From assembly GCA_965601955.1 (NCBI GenBank), contig OZ271855.1, positions 3,596,001 to 3,660,000 of the forward strand: a stretch of 64,000 nt of DNA. The letters run 5' to 3'. A model generated the notes under the pieces. It was given only the letters and a program-made list of their open reading frames with translations, was not told the origin of the DNA and made no database searches. The translations under genes were made by a program, and so were the position numbers. The stretch is from RHLJ01 sp965601955. GTDB lineage: Bacteria > Bacteroidota > Rhodothermia > Balneolales > Balneolaceae. Shown piece by piece: positions 1 to 9,538 of the stretch (position 1 is its first letter; the number at the start of each line of letters is the position of its first letter).

Positions 1-1
1 A

Positions 2-1405
2 AAAGGCTTTGCTATGAAGCGCATTGCCAATATTAGCAATCAGAAAGGAGACTACCGGAAAGCGACCGAACAAATGTATGCTGTGGTGGAATTGGCCGAA
101 AGGATTGACGATAAAAACCTGATCGGAGAAAGCTACCAGGATCTTGCAAATGTTTTCGATCATGATGCCGAGTACGAAAAAGCGAGAGAGTTTTATGAGA
201 AGTCGATGGAGATTTTTGAGGAGCTCGGCGATCAGGCGCATGTAGCCGGCCTGATTGGGAATATGGGGTCAATGGTGTACGAAGAGGGTGATTATGAGGA
301 AGCTTTGAGGCTTCACAAAGAATCACTACGAATGCTGATTGAACTCGATCATAAAAGGTATATGGCCAATACCTACAATAACATTGGGGTTTCATTTAGG
401 GAATTGGGCGAATATGATTCCACTCTGGTCTATATCCAAAAAACAATGGAGATGGATCTCGAGGCTGGCTTCAAGAAGGGGATTGCCATGAACTATGAGA
501 TGTTTGGTGAAATTTATCTGAAAAAAGAGGAATACGAACTGGCCCGGGAAAATTTAATCACTGGAATTGAACTAGCAACCGAGATAGGAATACTAGGCCG
601 CCAAAGAAGTATGTATTACCGGTTATTCAGAGCCGACAGCAGCCTTGGTAACTACCAGCAAGCATTAACCTGGCTGGATAAATCCTATGCACTAAGAGAC
701 TCTTTATACAATGAAGAAAAAGGCCGGGCAATGACGGAGGTACGGGAAGAATACGAGGCAGAAAAAAGAGAGCAGGAAATCGAATTCTTAACTCAAAAAA
801 GTGAGCTTGAAAATACCAGAAATGCCGCCATCGGTTTTTCTCTCCTTTCCATTATTGGGATCATTTCTCTGCTATGGATGAAGCAAAGAAATGCACAGAA
901 AAAAGAATATGAATTACTGGAAAAGGATAAGGTCATCACAGAACAGCAACTTGAGGCCAGTAAAACGGAAACGGAGTACCTGAAAAAAGAACTCACCAAT
1001 TACGCACTCCATCTTTCTCAGAAAAACGAATTTTTAAACCAGATAAAAAAGGAGATGGCTGAAGTGAGATCCAAGGTTGGAAATGAAGAAGCACTGAAGC
1101 ACATCAACCAAATGGGATCGAAGATTTATCAAAATGTTTCAGTAGCCAAAGAAAAGGAAGAATTTGAAGCCCATGTGGAGCATGTGTGTGAAGGCTTTTT
1201 TCAACGATTGGACGATAAATATCCCGGACTTACCAAACAGGAAAAACGATTAGCTGCATTGGTGAGGCTTAATCTGTCTTCAAAAGACATTGCTAACATT
1301 TTTAGTATTACCCCTAAGAGTGTAGATCAAAGCCGGTATCGACTTCGCAAAAAGCTAAACCTGAATTCAAATTCAAGTCTTACTAACTACCTGAATGTAG
1401 TGTAG
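2..1405 (+). CDS. TPR-repeat transmembrane regulator with C-terminal LuxR-like helix-turn-helix (5' partial)
   Basis: The reading frame is open to the left edge of the window and the first residues already lie inside a TPR helix, so the gene starts outside; the ATG at 14 is an internal methionine. About five TPR units occupy roughly residues 1-235, each with a GDY/GEY-type turn. One membrane segment follows (about 273-291, AAIGFSLLSIIGIISLLW), then a charged coiled coil, then a C-terminal helix-turn-helix (about 415-460, with LSSKDIANIFSITPKSVDQS). This architecture is common in Bacteroidota, where such proteins are thought to sense envelope signals and act on DNA without a kinase domain. The target is unknown. 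It converges with the next small gene, with 3 bases between the stops. Confidence 0.85.
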   Translation, partial: KGFAMKRIANISNQKGDYRKATEQMYAVVELAERIDDKNLIGESYQDLANVFDHDAEYEKAREFYEKSMEIFEELGDQAHVAGLIGNMGSMVYEEGDYEEALRLHKESLRMLIELDHKRYMANTYNNIGVSFRELGEYDSTLVYIQKTMEMDLEAGFKKGIAMNYEMFGEIYLKKEEYELARENLITGIELATEIGILGRQRSMYYRLFRADSSLGNYQQALTWLDKSYALRDSLYNEEKGRAMTEVREEYEAEKREQEIEFLTQKSELENTRNAAIGFSLLSIIGIISLLWMKQRNAQKKEYELLEKDKVITEQQLEASKTETEYLKKELTNYALHLSQKNEFLNQIKKEMAEVRSKVGNEEALKHINQMGSKIYQNVSVAKEKEEFEAHVEHVCEGFFQRLDDKYPGLTKQEKRLAALVRLNLSSKDIANIFSITPKSVDQSRYRLRKKLNLNSNSSLTNYLNVV

Positions 1406-1408
1406 GTA

Positions 1409-1585
1409 TCAAACTATCTCGAAGTCTCGTCTTACTTCCGCCTTTACCTGTTTCTTGATGCGTAAGTAGTCATCCTGATCTACACTCCCATTATTGACCA
1501 GTTCCTCAAGTAAGTATTCGAGGATTAAAATCTTCTCTCTGTTCTTGATCACTTTTTGCATAATGAGTTTTGATTCTGCCGTCAT
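1409..1585 (-). CDS. small hypothetical protein, 58 aa
   Basis: I do not recognise the family. The start at 1585 is chosen because an AAGGAG ribosome binding site lies about 7 bases upstream, one of the best in the window; an upstream start at 1624 has no such site. The protein begins MTAESKLIMQ and is a charged, probably all-helical polypeptide with the segment ILEYLLEELVNNGSVDQDDY and a lysine/arginine-rich end. No signal peptide or membrane segment is visible. Size and helical character would suit a small regulatory or adaptor protein, but that is a guess. The strong ribosome binding site is the main reason to think it is a real gene. Confidence 0.55.
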   Translation of the reverse strand: MTAESKLIMQKVIKNREKILILEYLLEELVNNGSVDQDDYLRIKKQVKAEVRRDFEIV

Positions 1586-1856
1586 AGTAATCTCCTTACA
1601 TCGTGTTATTACCTTACTGAACAACTTATCTTCTGAAAGTTACATAAACAATTATGGCTCAATGGATTTTATGATCAAGGCTGAAAAACCTCATCACATT
1701 ATTTCATTCTAGATGAAGCCTGTATCGGGTTACTTTTTTATGTGTGAAGATGGATTCGGGCAATAAGTATTATCCATCTAATTCACCAGAAAAGCGCTTT
1801 TTTGATTCTTTTTCTAGTCATTTTGAGCAAAGAAAGGCAGTTCGGGGTGAACAGAT
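1586..1856. other. intergenic region upstream of the small gene
   Basis: No gene is visible. It contains a small inverted repeat (GATGGAT at 1749-1755 with ATCCATC at 1772-1778) and an AAAAGCGCTTTT palindrome at 1790-1801. The dnaK terminator closes it on the right. The promoter of the 58-aa gene should be here but I could not define its boxes. Confidence 0.4.
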
Positions 1857-1893
1857 ATAAAAAAGCCCCTGCATCAAAAGATACAGGGGCTTT
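1857..1893 (-). terminator. rho-independent terminator of dnaK
   Basis: A perfect 10-bp stem (AAAGCCCCTG / CAGGGGCTTT) with a 12-base loop that can itself pair (ATC/GAT). On the minus strand it is followed by a run of T residues. It sits 27 bases after the dnaK stop codon. Confidence 0.9.
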
Positions 1894-1920
1894 CAAAATG
1901 TATCTTAATAAAAAGAAGTT

Positions 1921-3858
1921 TTACTTCTTCTCGTCGTCATTGTCATCAACAACTTCAAAGTCAGCTTCTACGGCATCCTCACTATCAGAGGAAGTTTCCT
2001 CAGAAGGAGCCTCTCCATCAGCTGCACCTTCATCGCCACCGGCTGCGGCCTCAGCTTGTGAAGCAGCATAAATCTCCTGAGAAGCTGCCGTCCATGCGGT
2101 ATTAACTGCCTCAATCGCTGCATCAATCTCTTCCAGGTTCTCTGCCTTATGTGCTTCTTCCAGTTTAGCAACCGCATCTTCAATAGCTGTTTTGTTGCCT
2201 TCAGAAATCTTGTCGCCGTATTCCTCAAGCTGCTTTTTAGTAGAGAAGATCAAACCATCAGCCTGGTTCATTTTTTCCACTTTCTCGCGGATTTTCTTGT
2301 CTTCTTCCTCGTGCTCTTTCGCAGCCTGCTTCATTTTTTCGATTTCCTCATCAGATAACCCCGAAGAAGCTTCGATTCGAATACTTTGCTCTTTTCCGGT
2401 TCCTTTGTCTTTCGCCCTGATATCTAGCACACCGTTTGCATCCATATCAAAAGTTACTTCGATTTGAGGCATGCCCCGTGGTGACGGTGGAATACCATCA
2501 AGATGGAAACGACCTAAAGTTCTGTTGCTAGCTGCCTGAGCTCGCTCACCCTGGAGTACATGAATTTCAACACTGCTTTGGTTATCAGCAGCAGTTGAGA
2601 ATACCTGTGACTTACTGGTAGGAATCGTGCTATTCGATTCGATAAGTGGCGTCATAACTCCACCAAGAGTTTCGATACCTAAAGTAAGCGGAGTTACATC
2701 AAGTAGGACCACATCTTCTACATCACCGGAAAGAACACCTCCCTGGATAGCTGCTCCAACAGCAACTACTTCATCAGGATTTACTCCTTTGCTTGGCTCT
2801 TTTCCAAAGAATTCTTTAACTGCTTCCTGGATTCTTGGAATACGAGTTGAACCACCAACAAGAATTATTTCATCAATTTCGCTCTTGCTCATTCCTGCAT
2901 CTTTCAATGCTTTTTCGCAAGGAACAATTGAACGCTTTACTAAGCCATCAGCTAGCTGCTCAAACTTAGCGCGGCTTAAATCAACGTTTAAGTGCTTTGG
3001 TCCTTCCTGAGTAGCAGTAATGAATGGAAGATTGATGTTGGTTTTTTGTGAACTTGAAAGTTCGATCTTAGCTTTCTCAGCAGCATCTTTCAATCGCTGC
3101 ATAGCCATGGCATCATTTCTTAAATCAACGCCTTCTGCCTTTTTGAATTCATCGGCAAGGAAGTCGATGATTAACTGATCGAAGTCATCTCCACCAAGAT
3201 GCGTGTCACCATTAGTAGATTTTACTTCAAATACACCATCTCCTAATTCAAGAATAGAAATATCAAAAGTACCACCACCAAGGTCATATACTGCAATAGT
3301 TTGATCGGTGTCTTTTTTATCAAGCCCGTAAGCAAGCGCTGCTGCTGTAGGCTCGTTTATAATTCTTTTTACCTCAAGGCCGGCAACTTTTCCAGCTTCC
3401 TGGGTTGCTTTACGCTGAGCATCATTAAAGTACGCCGGAACAGTAATTACCGCTTCAGTTACTTTTTCACCTAAATACTCTTCTGCGGTTTGCTTCATTT
3501 TTTGAAGTACCATCGCAGAGATTTCTTGTGGAGCATATTTACGGTCATCTATTTCCACTCTTGCTGTACCATCTTCTCCCTTCACCACTTTGTAGGCAAC
3601 CTGCTTGGTTTCGCTTCCTACCTCATTGAACATGCGTCCCATAAATCGCTTTACGGAAGCAACGGTTTTATCAGGATTGGTGATAGCCTGGCGCTTTGCT
3701 GGCGCTCCTACAAGTCGCTCGCCATCTTTACTGAATGCTACTACAGAAGGAGTAGTTCTACCACCTTCTGCATTTTGGATAACTACTGGCTCGTTGCCCT
3801 CCATTACGGCAACGCATGAGTTCGTAGTTCCTAAGTCAATTCCTATGATTTTTCCCAT
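1921..3858 (-). CDS. dnaK: molecular chaperone DnaK (Hsp70)
   Basis: DnaK binds exposed hydrophobic peptides in the cytoplasm and releases them through ATP hydrolysis with DnaJ and GrpE. The 645-aa product is standard length. It begins MGKIIGIDLGTTNSC (phosphate-1 loop), carries AVYDLGGGTFDIS and ILVGGSTRIP of the actin-like ATPase, then the beta-sandwich peptide-binding domain (about 390-510) and the helical lid. The end is an alanine/glutamate/serine-rich linker and an acidic tail (EADFEVVDDNDDEKK). The neighbour upstream on the same strand is an Hsp20 gene, so two heat-shock chaperones are paired; grpE, dnaJ and hrcA are not in the window. I see no CIRCE operator upstream. Confidence 0.98.
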   Translation of the reverse strand: MGKIIGIDLGTTNSCVAVMEGNEPVVIQNAEGGRTTPSVVAFSKDGERLVGAPAKRQAITNPDKTVASVKRFMGRMFNEVGSETKQVAYKVVKGEDGTARVEIDDRKYAPQEISAMVLQKMKQTAEEYLGEKVTEAVITVPAYFNDAQRKATQEAGKVAGLEVKRIINEPTAAALAYGLDKKDTDQTIAVYDLGGGTFDISILELGDGVFEVKSTNGDTHLGGDDFDQLIIDFLADEFKKAEGVDLRNDAMAMQRLKDAAEKAKIELSSSQKTNINLPFITATQEGPKHLNVDLSRAKFEQLADGLVKRSIVPCEKALKDAGMSKSEIDEIILVGGSTRIPRIQEAVKEFFGKEPSKGVNPDEVVAVGAAIQGGVLSGDVEDVVLLDVTPLTLGIETLGGVMTPLIESNSTIPTSKSQVFSTAADNQSSVEIHVLQGERAQAASNRTLGRFHLDGIPPSPRGMPQIEVTFDMDANGVLDIRAKDKGTGKEQSIRIEASSGLSDEEIEKMKQAAKEHEEEDKKIREKVEKMNQADGLIFSTKKQLEEYGDKISEGNKTAIEDAVAKLEEAHKAENLEEIDAAIEAVNTAWTAASQEIYAASQAEAAAGGDEGAADGEAPSEETSSDSEDAVEADFEVVDDNDDEKK

Positions 3859-3909
3859 TGGTTTAACTCTGTTTTAAATCTTGTGTTCTATGTTTGTTTT
3901 AATTTTTTT

Positions 3910-3972
3910 GCCACTAAATCACGAAAACACAGAGTATTTATAACTTCTTTCGCATTTTCGCGTTTCTGTGGC
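3910..3972. repeat. intergenic imperfect inverted repeat with GCCAC ends
   Basis: The element begins GCCACTAAATCACGAAAACAC and ends CGCGTTTCTGTGGC, so the ends are complementary (GCCAC/GTGGC) and the interior partly pairs. It lies between the Hsp20 stop and dnaK. A similar element is at 9647-9699, which suggests a dispersed intergenic repeat family. It might also act as a weak terminator for the Hsp20 gene. Confidence 0.5.
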
Positions 3973-3976
3973 TTGT

Positions 3977-4411
3977 TTAATTAACTGGTATTGAAGTAGT
4001 GTCTTTTAGCTTATCTGATTTTGGCATGGACACGGTTAATACTCCATTTCTAAAATTCGCACTGATTTCGGCTGAGTTCACAGCCTCAGGAAGAGCAAAG
4101 GAACGAGCAAAAGCTCCTCTCCTTCTTTCTTGTCGCTTGAACTCTTCTCCTTCGCCAACTTGAATGTCTCGCTCACCTTTAATTGTGAGGACATTATTCT
4201 TAAGCGCGATTCCAATTTCTTTTTTGGCGAGTCCTGGGAGGTCTAATAAAATCTTGTACTCCTCTTCACTTTCAACGATATCACAATCTGGTGCGAAGTC
4301 TTTGTCATCGTGGGTTAGCGGTACTACCTTTTCCACAAATTGCTGTACATCTTTACCGATCTTAGAAAGATGCTTCTCAATCTCGATTCCGAATTCTGTA
4401 AAATCTCCCAT
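3977..4411 (-). CDS. small heat shock protein, Hsp20/alpha-crystallin family
   Basis: An ATP-independent holdase that keeps denatured proteins soluble for refolding by DnaK. The start at 4411 is preferred because AAGGTGAG lies about 8-10 bases upstream; the longer frame to 4462 has no comparable site and adds a hydrophobic stretch unusual for the family. The resulting 144-aa protein matches the usual length. An alpha-crystallin domain fills about residues 40-135, with a DLPGLAKKEI start, KGERDI, and the conserved ending FRNGVLTVSMPK. The C-terminal IPV is the family's I-x-I/V-type docking tail. It lies upstream of dnaK on the same strand, 118 bases apart. Confidence 0.93.
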   Translation of the reverse strand: MGDFTEFGIEIEKHLSKIGKDVQQFVEKVVPLTHDDKDFAPDCDIVESEEEYKILLDLPGLAKKEIGIALKNNVLTIKGERDIQVGEGEEFKRQERRRGAFARSFALPEAVNSAEISANFRNGVLTVSMPKSDKLKDTTSIPVN

Positions 4412-4561
4412 AATAGTGCTCACCTTCTTATTTAAATTCGAAAGTGAGAAAGCAAGCACCATACCAAGAAGGAGTGCTTTTACTGATTATGACGTATTGG
4501 CGGACGCATTGACAGGGTAATACCATCCCTTCCATTAAGGGTGACCGATATATCTTCTTTA

Positions 4562-4993
4562 TCAGTCATCATCTCTTGGCAAAAAATAGATATCAAAGTT
4601 TATAAAAATTCGTGCATTTACCAGTGTTTCAAGTTTTTGTAAGCTAAAGTCAAAGCCAACATTAAACTCATCATAGTAATATGGAACCAATGACAATTCA
4701 CTTTCCCCTACTTCAGTTATTTCTCTGATCATTCCCTTTCGCGGCTCGATAATCCTATCTATAAAGTCATTAATGAACTTCTGATGCCAATGCTCTCCTG
4801 TGATTATCTTCTCTTTATATTCCCAGAAATTAAATGTCCGCTCTTTTTCAGTTTTAGCTTTTCTACCTAATGTATATTTCTCCCCTTTTCTACCAATTTC
4901 AGTAGGTTCTAGGCCGAGCTTTTTAGTTATCTCATCCGGATCTAAGTCAAAATCATAAAACTTTAAATAAATGTGTATGTGATTTTGCTCCAT
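4562..4993 (-). CDS. DUF4279 domain-containing protein
   Basis: A 143-aa soluble protein. The pattern near the N-terminus, FDLDPDEITKKLGLEPTEIGRKGE, is the hallmark of DUF4279: a beta strand, a DP-E-ITK helix, then L-G-x-x-P-T and R-K-G. The family is widespread, small, and of unknown function. No signal peptide or membrane segment is seen. It stands alone between the Hsp20 gene and the secreted CotH-type protein; the spacing gives no strong operon signal. The start ATG at 4993 has only a weak ribosome binding site. Family membership is from recognition of the motif, not a search. Confidence 0.75.
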   Translation of the reverse strand: MEQNHIHIYLKFYDFDLDPDEITKKLGLEPTEIGRKGEKYTLGRKAKTEKERTFNFWEYKEKIITGEHWHQKFINDFIDRIIEPRKGMIREITEVGESELSLVPYYYDEFNVGFDFSLQKLETLVNARIFINFDIYFLPRDDD

Positions 4994-5024
4994 TGAACTT
5001 TTAAACTTAATCCTTACTAAGACA

Positions 5025-7997
5025 CTATTTAATAAGCATCATTCTTTGTGTAAGTGTGGTATTCGAAGTCTTGAGCTGATACAGGTAGATACCACTGGAA
5101 AGACTTGATGCATCAAAAGTAACCGTATGACTGCCTGCCGTGATATTTTCATCCAGTAATTTTTCTACTTTTTGCCCAAGAATATTGAATACAGTCAATT
5201 CTACATTGGTACTTTGCGGAATCGTAAAACCAATAGTAGTAGTTGGATTAAATGGATTCGGGTAATTTTGATTCAGGGCAAAACCATCGATCAGGTCATC
5301 TTCTTCACCGATCAATGTTGGAATAGTTCCATTCTCCCAGCCCGGAGTTCCACCCTGGCGTGAAGAGGCCATCCAGCTCGCAGAAAGGGCATTGTCAGAT
5401 CCTGGATCAATCAACTCCAGGGTTGCACCGTTAGCGTCTGGCTCTGTGGGCCAGGGTGATTCATCATCATAGGAAACAATATCAATTAATGTATTGCTGC
5501 TGTTGAACAACCGAACATCATCGCTATTTCCTGATAACCCGAAATCAAAATCTCCGATGAAAAAGCGAGCCTCAGCGTTTACGGTTTTCAAGCTGGTTGT
5601 ATCATTGGCAATTACGAGATAACCATTCGCCTTAATGATGGTATTCTCGGGAATAATGTACTCATGAGTATCATCTTCGTCTTTAAACACCCAACCAGAT
5701 ACATCCACGTCCGTTTCAAGTGGATTGTATATCTCTATCCAGTCTCCGGTATCAAAAGCATCTGATGAATTGTAATTAATCTCATTGATTACCAGTAATT
5801 CGGATACCGCTTCGAATGTGACGGATATTTCTATCGGATCACTATTTAATGCTACCGTTATGTTTTTATCGGTTGAGTGAGCTTCACCATTTACCATCCA
5901 GCTGACAACCTGGTATCCAAACTCTGGATTTGCACTCAATGAGATATTTGTATCAGAAAAGTATAAGCCAGACCAATCTTCCACAGAAATATCAGGGATT
6001 AAAGAATTGATGGTTACTGCTCCATTCAGAGTCGACTTTAGGATTACTCTGAGCGTATCATTTCCTAAAGTGTCAGCGATTTCACTATATAAGTGTGCAG
6101 GATATTCAACCACATAGTCTTCTATTGACTCACGGATATATTCCATATCAAACTCAGTAATCCCACTAATATCATACCAGCCATCGCTCCATCTTGCAAT
6201 ATCCCTTGGGATTTCCGGGTCTATCTCTTGATTCAGTTCAGAGATCAAAGGGAGTAAATAACCCGGTTGAAAAGCCGTATTCATCATATCAGCAAATCGA
6301 TTGAGAAAGATCTCCTTATAAGTGGGGTTGGCCATCATTCGCCCAAACAACCAGAACCCATCCGGTTCTTCGCTGAGAAACTCTTTTAATGAGGGATAAT
6401 ACTCATTTGATTCTACGCCAAGGTTCCTCCACCAGTCAAAGTCGTGAGAAATAAAATGCCATTTGCCTCCTTCTTCCTGTGGTCTCCAGTATCGAAGATT
6501 GTTTGGGTCTCCATGAGAAGTATATACCTGATAGATCCAGTGGTCCGTAAAACTGGGTAAGTCTATGACAGATTCAGCATACTGAAAAAAATCATCTCCC
6601 TGTAGAGAGGCGTTCTGAAAATTCACGAGCAAGGCTTCATAAGCTTCAATATCTCCATCTTTCACCTCATCGAAATCCTTGATCATATCAATATCTTCAA
6701 AGCCATACCTCGACTCTACAAAATCATCATTTTTGCGCTCGTAAATATTATAAATCCCCCAATACTGCCCGTTTATGTATAAAGCAGAATACCGGTAGGC
6801 CTGCATGGCATTTTTATGACCCCAATCGAGATTAATTTCTCTCATTAGCTCGTTCAGTAACCTTGAGCGTTCTTCAGCTCCTGCTCTAAGTGTAAAGCCA
6901 TCATACCTTTCATATTCATTTTCTTCAAACAACGGATATTCCAATGCGGACAACCCAAACTCATCGTTATTATTGATGATGAACGTTTTTTTCAAAAACC
7001 CTCTGCTGAAATTCCCTCCTATTTCTGCTTCTGCATCAAATTCAAATTCCGTATTTCCAAATTCGTTCAAAAACTCAATGCTTACCGGGTACTGGAAACC
7101 TTCCCAGAAATTAGCCCCAACAAAGGGATATACTCCCGTGGTTTCACTGGAATCTCCAATCACATACATCCCTTTGTCAAAATCGAATAATGAATCCGGA
7201 TCCATTACAAAAGAAACAACAGGTATAGTATGCTGGTTAGCAAAGATATAGGTATTCGTAGATGTTGCACTCGGCTGCTTACCACTCTCGATAGCAATGG
7301 CTCGTACTACTGTAGAAGTATCAAAAGCAATCGGGGTAGTATATAACTGAGAAGAAATGGTTGGTACTTTGCCTCCTATCTCAAACCTGATTTCAGCCCC
7401 ATTAGCAGCAGTTAAGCCTATGGTCACTTCATTGGAATAAAAACCACTAGCCAGCGAAAATCCAGGAGCAGCTGAGACCTGGTCTACCCCACTTCCGTCG
7501 TTGCTGGCATTGGGGGTAGGGTTCAAGAATCCAAAACTTCCAGCTCCATCCATGCTCCTGCCAAAAGAAATGTCACTCATTTGTTCCCCAAAGGAAACCG
7601 AATCAATAACAGTACTACCGTCAGTATCAGTTAGTGAAAAGTGTTCTCCATCAGTACTTAGTCTAAAATCGATATGCACTGCTCCCTGCCCAGTATCAGA
7701 ATCAAGCCACAGAATTAAATAACCCTTTGCATTTACCGTGGTTTGAGCACTTGATGTATTTGGAATCTGCCATTTAGTTGGGTTACCCGGATCATCAGAT
7801 ACATACATACCAGCAAGATTTACTGACAGATCACCTGCATTGTAGATTTCCACCCAGTCATCAAACTCTCCATTCAGGTCAGCGATAGTATTAGAGTTGG
7901 ATGCCATTATTTCATTAATGGATAGCTGAGCATAGCCCTCTTTAGCGGAAATGAGCAGTAAAGAAAGTATGGAGATAAACAGTAGCCTTTTTCTCAT
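5025..7997 (-). CDS. secreted CotH-kinase family protein with lamin-tail domains and T9SS sorting signal
   Basis: A 990-aa exported protein. After a signal peptide (1-24, ending GYAQ) comes a lamin-tail domain (LSINEIMASNSN), a chitobiase-C-like domain (about 175-252), and a CotH domain (about 258-650) that starts IPVVSFVMDPDSLF and contains YINGQYWGIYNIYERKNDDF and ISHDFDWW (about 519). A second lamin-tail domain begins near 735 (LVINEINYNSSD). The C-terminus (about 903-990) is a T9SS sorting domain with NQNYPNPFNPTT and final basic residues. CotH of Bacillus spore coat is an atypical protein kinase; whether this secreted form has kinase activity is unknown. No obvious partner gene is adjacent; aroA is 85 bases upstream on the same strand. 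Confidence 0.9.
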   Translation of the reverse strand: MRKRLLFISILSLLLISAKEGYAQLSINEIMASNSNTIADLNGEFDDWVEIYNAGDLSVNLAGMYVSDDPGNPTKWQIPNTSSAQTTVNAKGYLILWLDSDTGQGAVHIDFRLSTDGEHFSLTDTDGSTVIDSVSFGEQMSDISFGRSMDGAGSFGFLNPTPNASNDGSGVDQVSAAPGFSLASGFYSNEVTIGLTAANGAEIRFEIGGKVPTISSQLYTTPIAFDTSTVVRAIAIESGKQPSATSTNTYIFANQHTIPVVSFVMDPDSLFDFDKGMYVIGDSSETTGVYPFVGANFWEGFQYPVSIEFLNEFGNTEFEFDAEAEIGGNFSRGFLKKTFIINNNDEFGLSALEYPLFEENEYERYDGFTLRAGAEERSRLLNELMREINLDWGHKNAMQAYRYSALYINGQYWGIYNIYERKNDDFVESRYGFEDIDMIKDFDEVKDGDIEAYEALLVNFQNASLQGDDFFQYAESVIDLPSFTDHWIYQVYTSHGDPNNLRYWRPQEEGGKWHFISHDFDWWRNLGVESNEYYPSLKEFLSEEPDGFWLFGRMMANPTYKEIFLNRFADMMNTAFQPGYLLPLISELNQEIDPEIPRDIARWSDGWYDISGITEFDMEYIRESIEDYVVEYPAHLYSEIADTLGNDTLRVILKSTLNGAVTINSLIPDISVEDWSGLYFSDTNISLSANPEFGYQVVSWMVNGEAHSTDKNITVALNSDPIEISVTFEAVSELLVINEINYNSSDAFDTGDWIEIYNPLETDVDVSGWVFKDEDDTHEYIIPENTIIKANGYLVIANDTTSLKTVNAEARFFIGDFDFGLSGNSDDVRLFNSSNTLIDIVSYDDESPWPTEPDANGATLELIDPGSDNALSASWMASSRQGGTPGWENGTIPTLIGEEDDLIDGFALNQNYPNPFNPTTTIGFTIPQSTNVELTVFNILGQKVEKLLDENITAGSHTVTFDASSLSSGIYLYQLKTSNTTLTQRMMLIK

Positions 7998-8082
7998 AGA
8001 ATAGAATATTAATACCCAAATGCTAAGTAACTATAAATCAGCTTATAAAGCTAATACTTTTATCATCGTTTCCTGATGGCTG

Positions 8083-9366
8083 CTAAGTTAGAGAATCCAA
8101 ATCCTCCCAAAAACCCAGGTAGCTTACCGCTGCACTTTCTGCATCTTCGATTTCTGAAGCTCGTTCTCCTTTTAGTGCAAGAACCGCTGATGCCATTGCA
8201 ATGCGGTGATCATGAAAACTTCGGAAAGAAGCAAAATCGAAAGTATGCTCCGGGTTTCCACGGATGACCAAGCCATCATCCATTTCTTCGAAATTGGCAC
8301 CTACCGCTTTTAGCATTTTAGCGATAGCTCTAATCCGGTCGGTTTCTTTATGACGAAGTTCTTCCGCGCCGGAAATGATGGAGGTGCCATAGGCAAAGGT
8401 CATTGCTACTGCTATGATAGGAAGTTCATCAATGCAATTCGGGATCAGCTCTTCTTTAATATGAATGGACCGCAGTTCCGCTGAGCGTACGATAATGTCC
8501 CCAGTTGGCTCAGTGCCTTCCATATGCTCATTCTCAATGGTAATGTCAGCGCCCATTTGCTTAAGGATTTCCAGTAAAGCATTTCGGGAAGGATTAAGCC
8601 CCACTCCTTCCATTCTGATTTCTGAATCAGGAACAATGGAACCAGCTACCATCCAAAAAGCTGCGGCAGAAAAATCAGCTGGAATCGTATAGCTTTGGTT
8701 TGGAATCTCATCATTCTTAGAAGCAGATATGATCTTTTTTCCATCGGCTTCTTCCACATTCAAATTCAACAAACGTTCAGTGTGGTCACGGCTGGGAACC
8801 GTTTCAATAACGGTAGTAGGTGTTTCTCCAAATAGCCCTGCCAAAAGAATGCATGATTTAAGCTGAGCACTTGGAATAGGAAGCTCAAATTCAATTGGCG
8901 TTAGCGCATCTTCACGAGTAACAAAAAGCGGAGCATAGGCTCCATTCCGCGCCAGGATATGAGCTCCCATTTTTTCAAGAGGAGTAATGATGCGGGTCAT
9001 AGTTCTGGATGAAAGCGATGGGTCGCCGATAAGCTTAACTGCTGCACCTGCTCCTACCAGCACTCCTGATAGCAAACGCATGGCTGTTCCGGAATTGCCA
9101 CAGTCCAGCTCATCCGATACCGGTTGAATGCCATAGCGTCCACAGCCTTCAATAGTTACCACGCCAGCTAACTGGGTTACTTCGGCTCCTAATAATTGCA
9201 CACAATTCAAGGTGCTTTGTGGATCATTGGCTTGAGAATAATTTTTGATTACGGACTTACCATCATGCAATAGTCCAAAGATAGCCGCCCGCTGTGAGAT
9301 CGACTTATCCGGAGGAAGAGTAATTGCTCCCTGAAGAGATTGAGCTGGAGAAACCGTTTTTATCAT
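8083..9366 (-). CDS. aroA: 3-phosphoshikimate 1-carboxyvinyltransferase (EPSP synthase)
   Basis: Transfers enolpyruvyl from phosphoenolpyruvate to shikimate 3-phosphate, the sixth step of the shikimate pathway, in the cytoplasm. The 427-aa product is full length. Visible family motifs are LPPDKSISQRA (residues 17-27, substrate-binding K21, S22, R26), DCGNSGTAMRLLSG (about 89-102), and the DELPIIAVA and ELRHKETDRIRA segments that carry the catalytic aspartate and glutamate. The ATG at 9366 is the natural start because the protein begins right at the family's N-terminus. No other aromatic amino acid gene is nearby. A 402-base intergenic stretch separates it from the upstream operon. Confidence 0.97.
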   Translation of the reverse strand: MIKTVSPAQSLQGAITLPPDKSISQRAAIFGLLHDGKSVIKNYSQANDPQSTLNCVQLLGAEVTQLAGVVTIEGCGRYGIQPVSDELDCGNSGTAMRLLSGVLVGAGAAVKLIGDPSLSSRTMTRIITPLEKMGAHILARNGAYAPLFVTREDALTPIEFELPIPSAQLKSCILLAGLFGETPTTVIETVPSRDHTERLLNLNVEEADGKKIISASKNDEIPNQSYTIPADFSAAAFWMVAGSIVPDSEIRMEGVGLNPSRNALLEILKQMGADITIENEHMEGTEPTGDIIVRSAELRSIHIKEELIPNCIDELPIIAVAMTFAYGTSIISGAEELRHKETDRIRAIAKMLKAVGANFEEMDDGLVIRGNPEHTFDFASFRSFHDHRIAMASAVLALKGERASEIEDAESAAVSYLGFWEDLDSLT

Positions 9367-9538
9367 TACTTATTGATGTATTGCGTAGTTAGCAGATGAT
9401 TAAAGATGCCTTGTACTTTTTATGTGGTCGCTAAGTTTCTTTGACTCATCAAAAGTACCAAAAACCGCTGAAAGAAATGAGCTTGTTGTAAATGAGTTTT
9501 GGGGTAATGCCTTGGATTTTATGCTACAGTTTTAGAGG

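Noticed and set aside
2627..3877. Several long open frames on the plus strand opposite dnaK
   Set aside because: They mirror the codon pattern of dnaK and have serine/threonine-rich sequences without any family motif; dnaK is certain.
4412..4462. N-terminal extension of the Hsp20 gene starting at 4462
   Set aside because: No ribosome binding site, and the extra residues do not fit the family; the ATG at 4411 has AAGGTGAG upstream.
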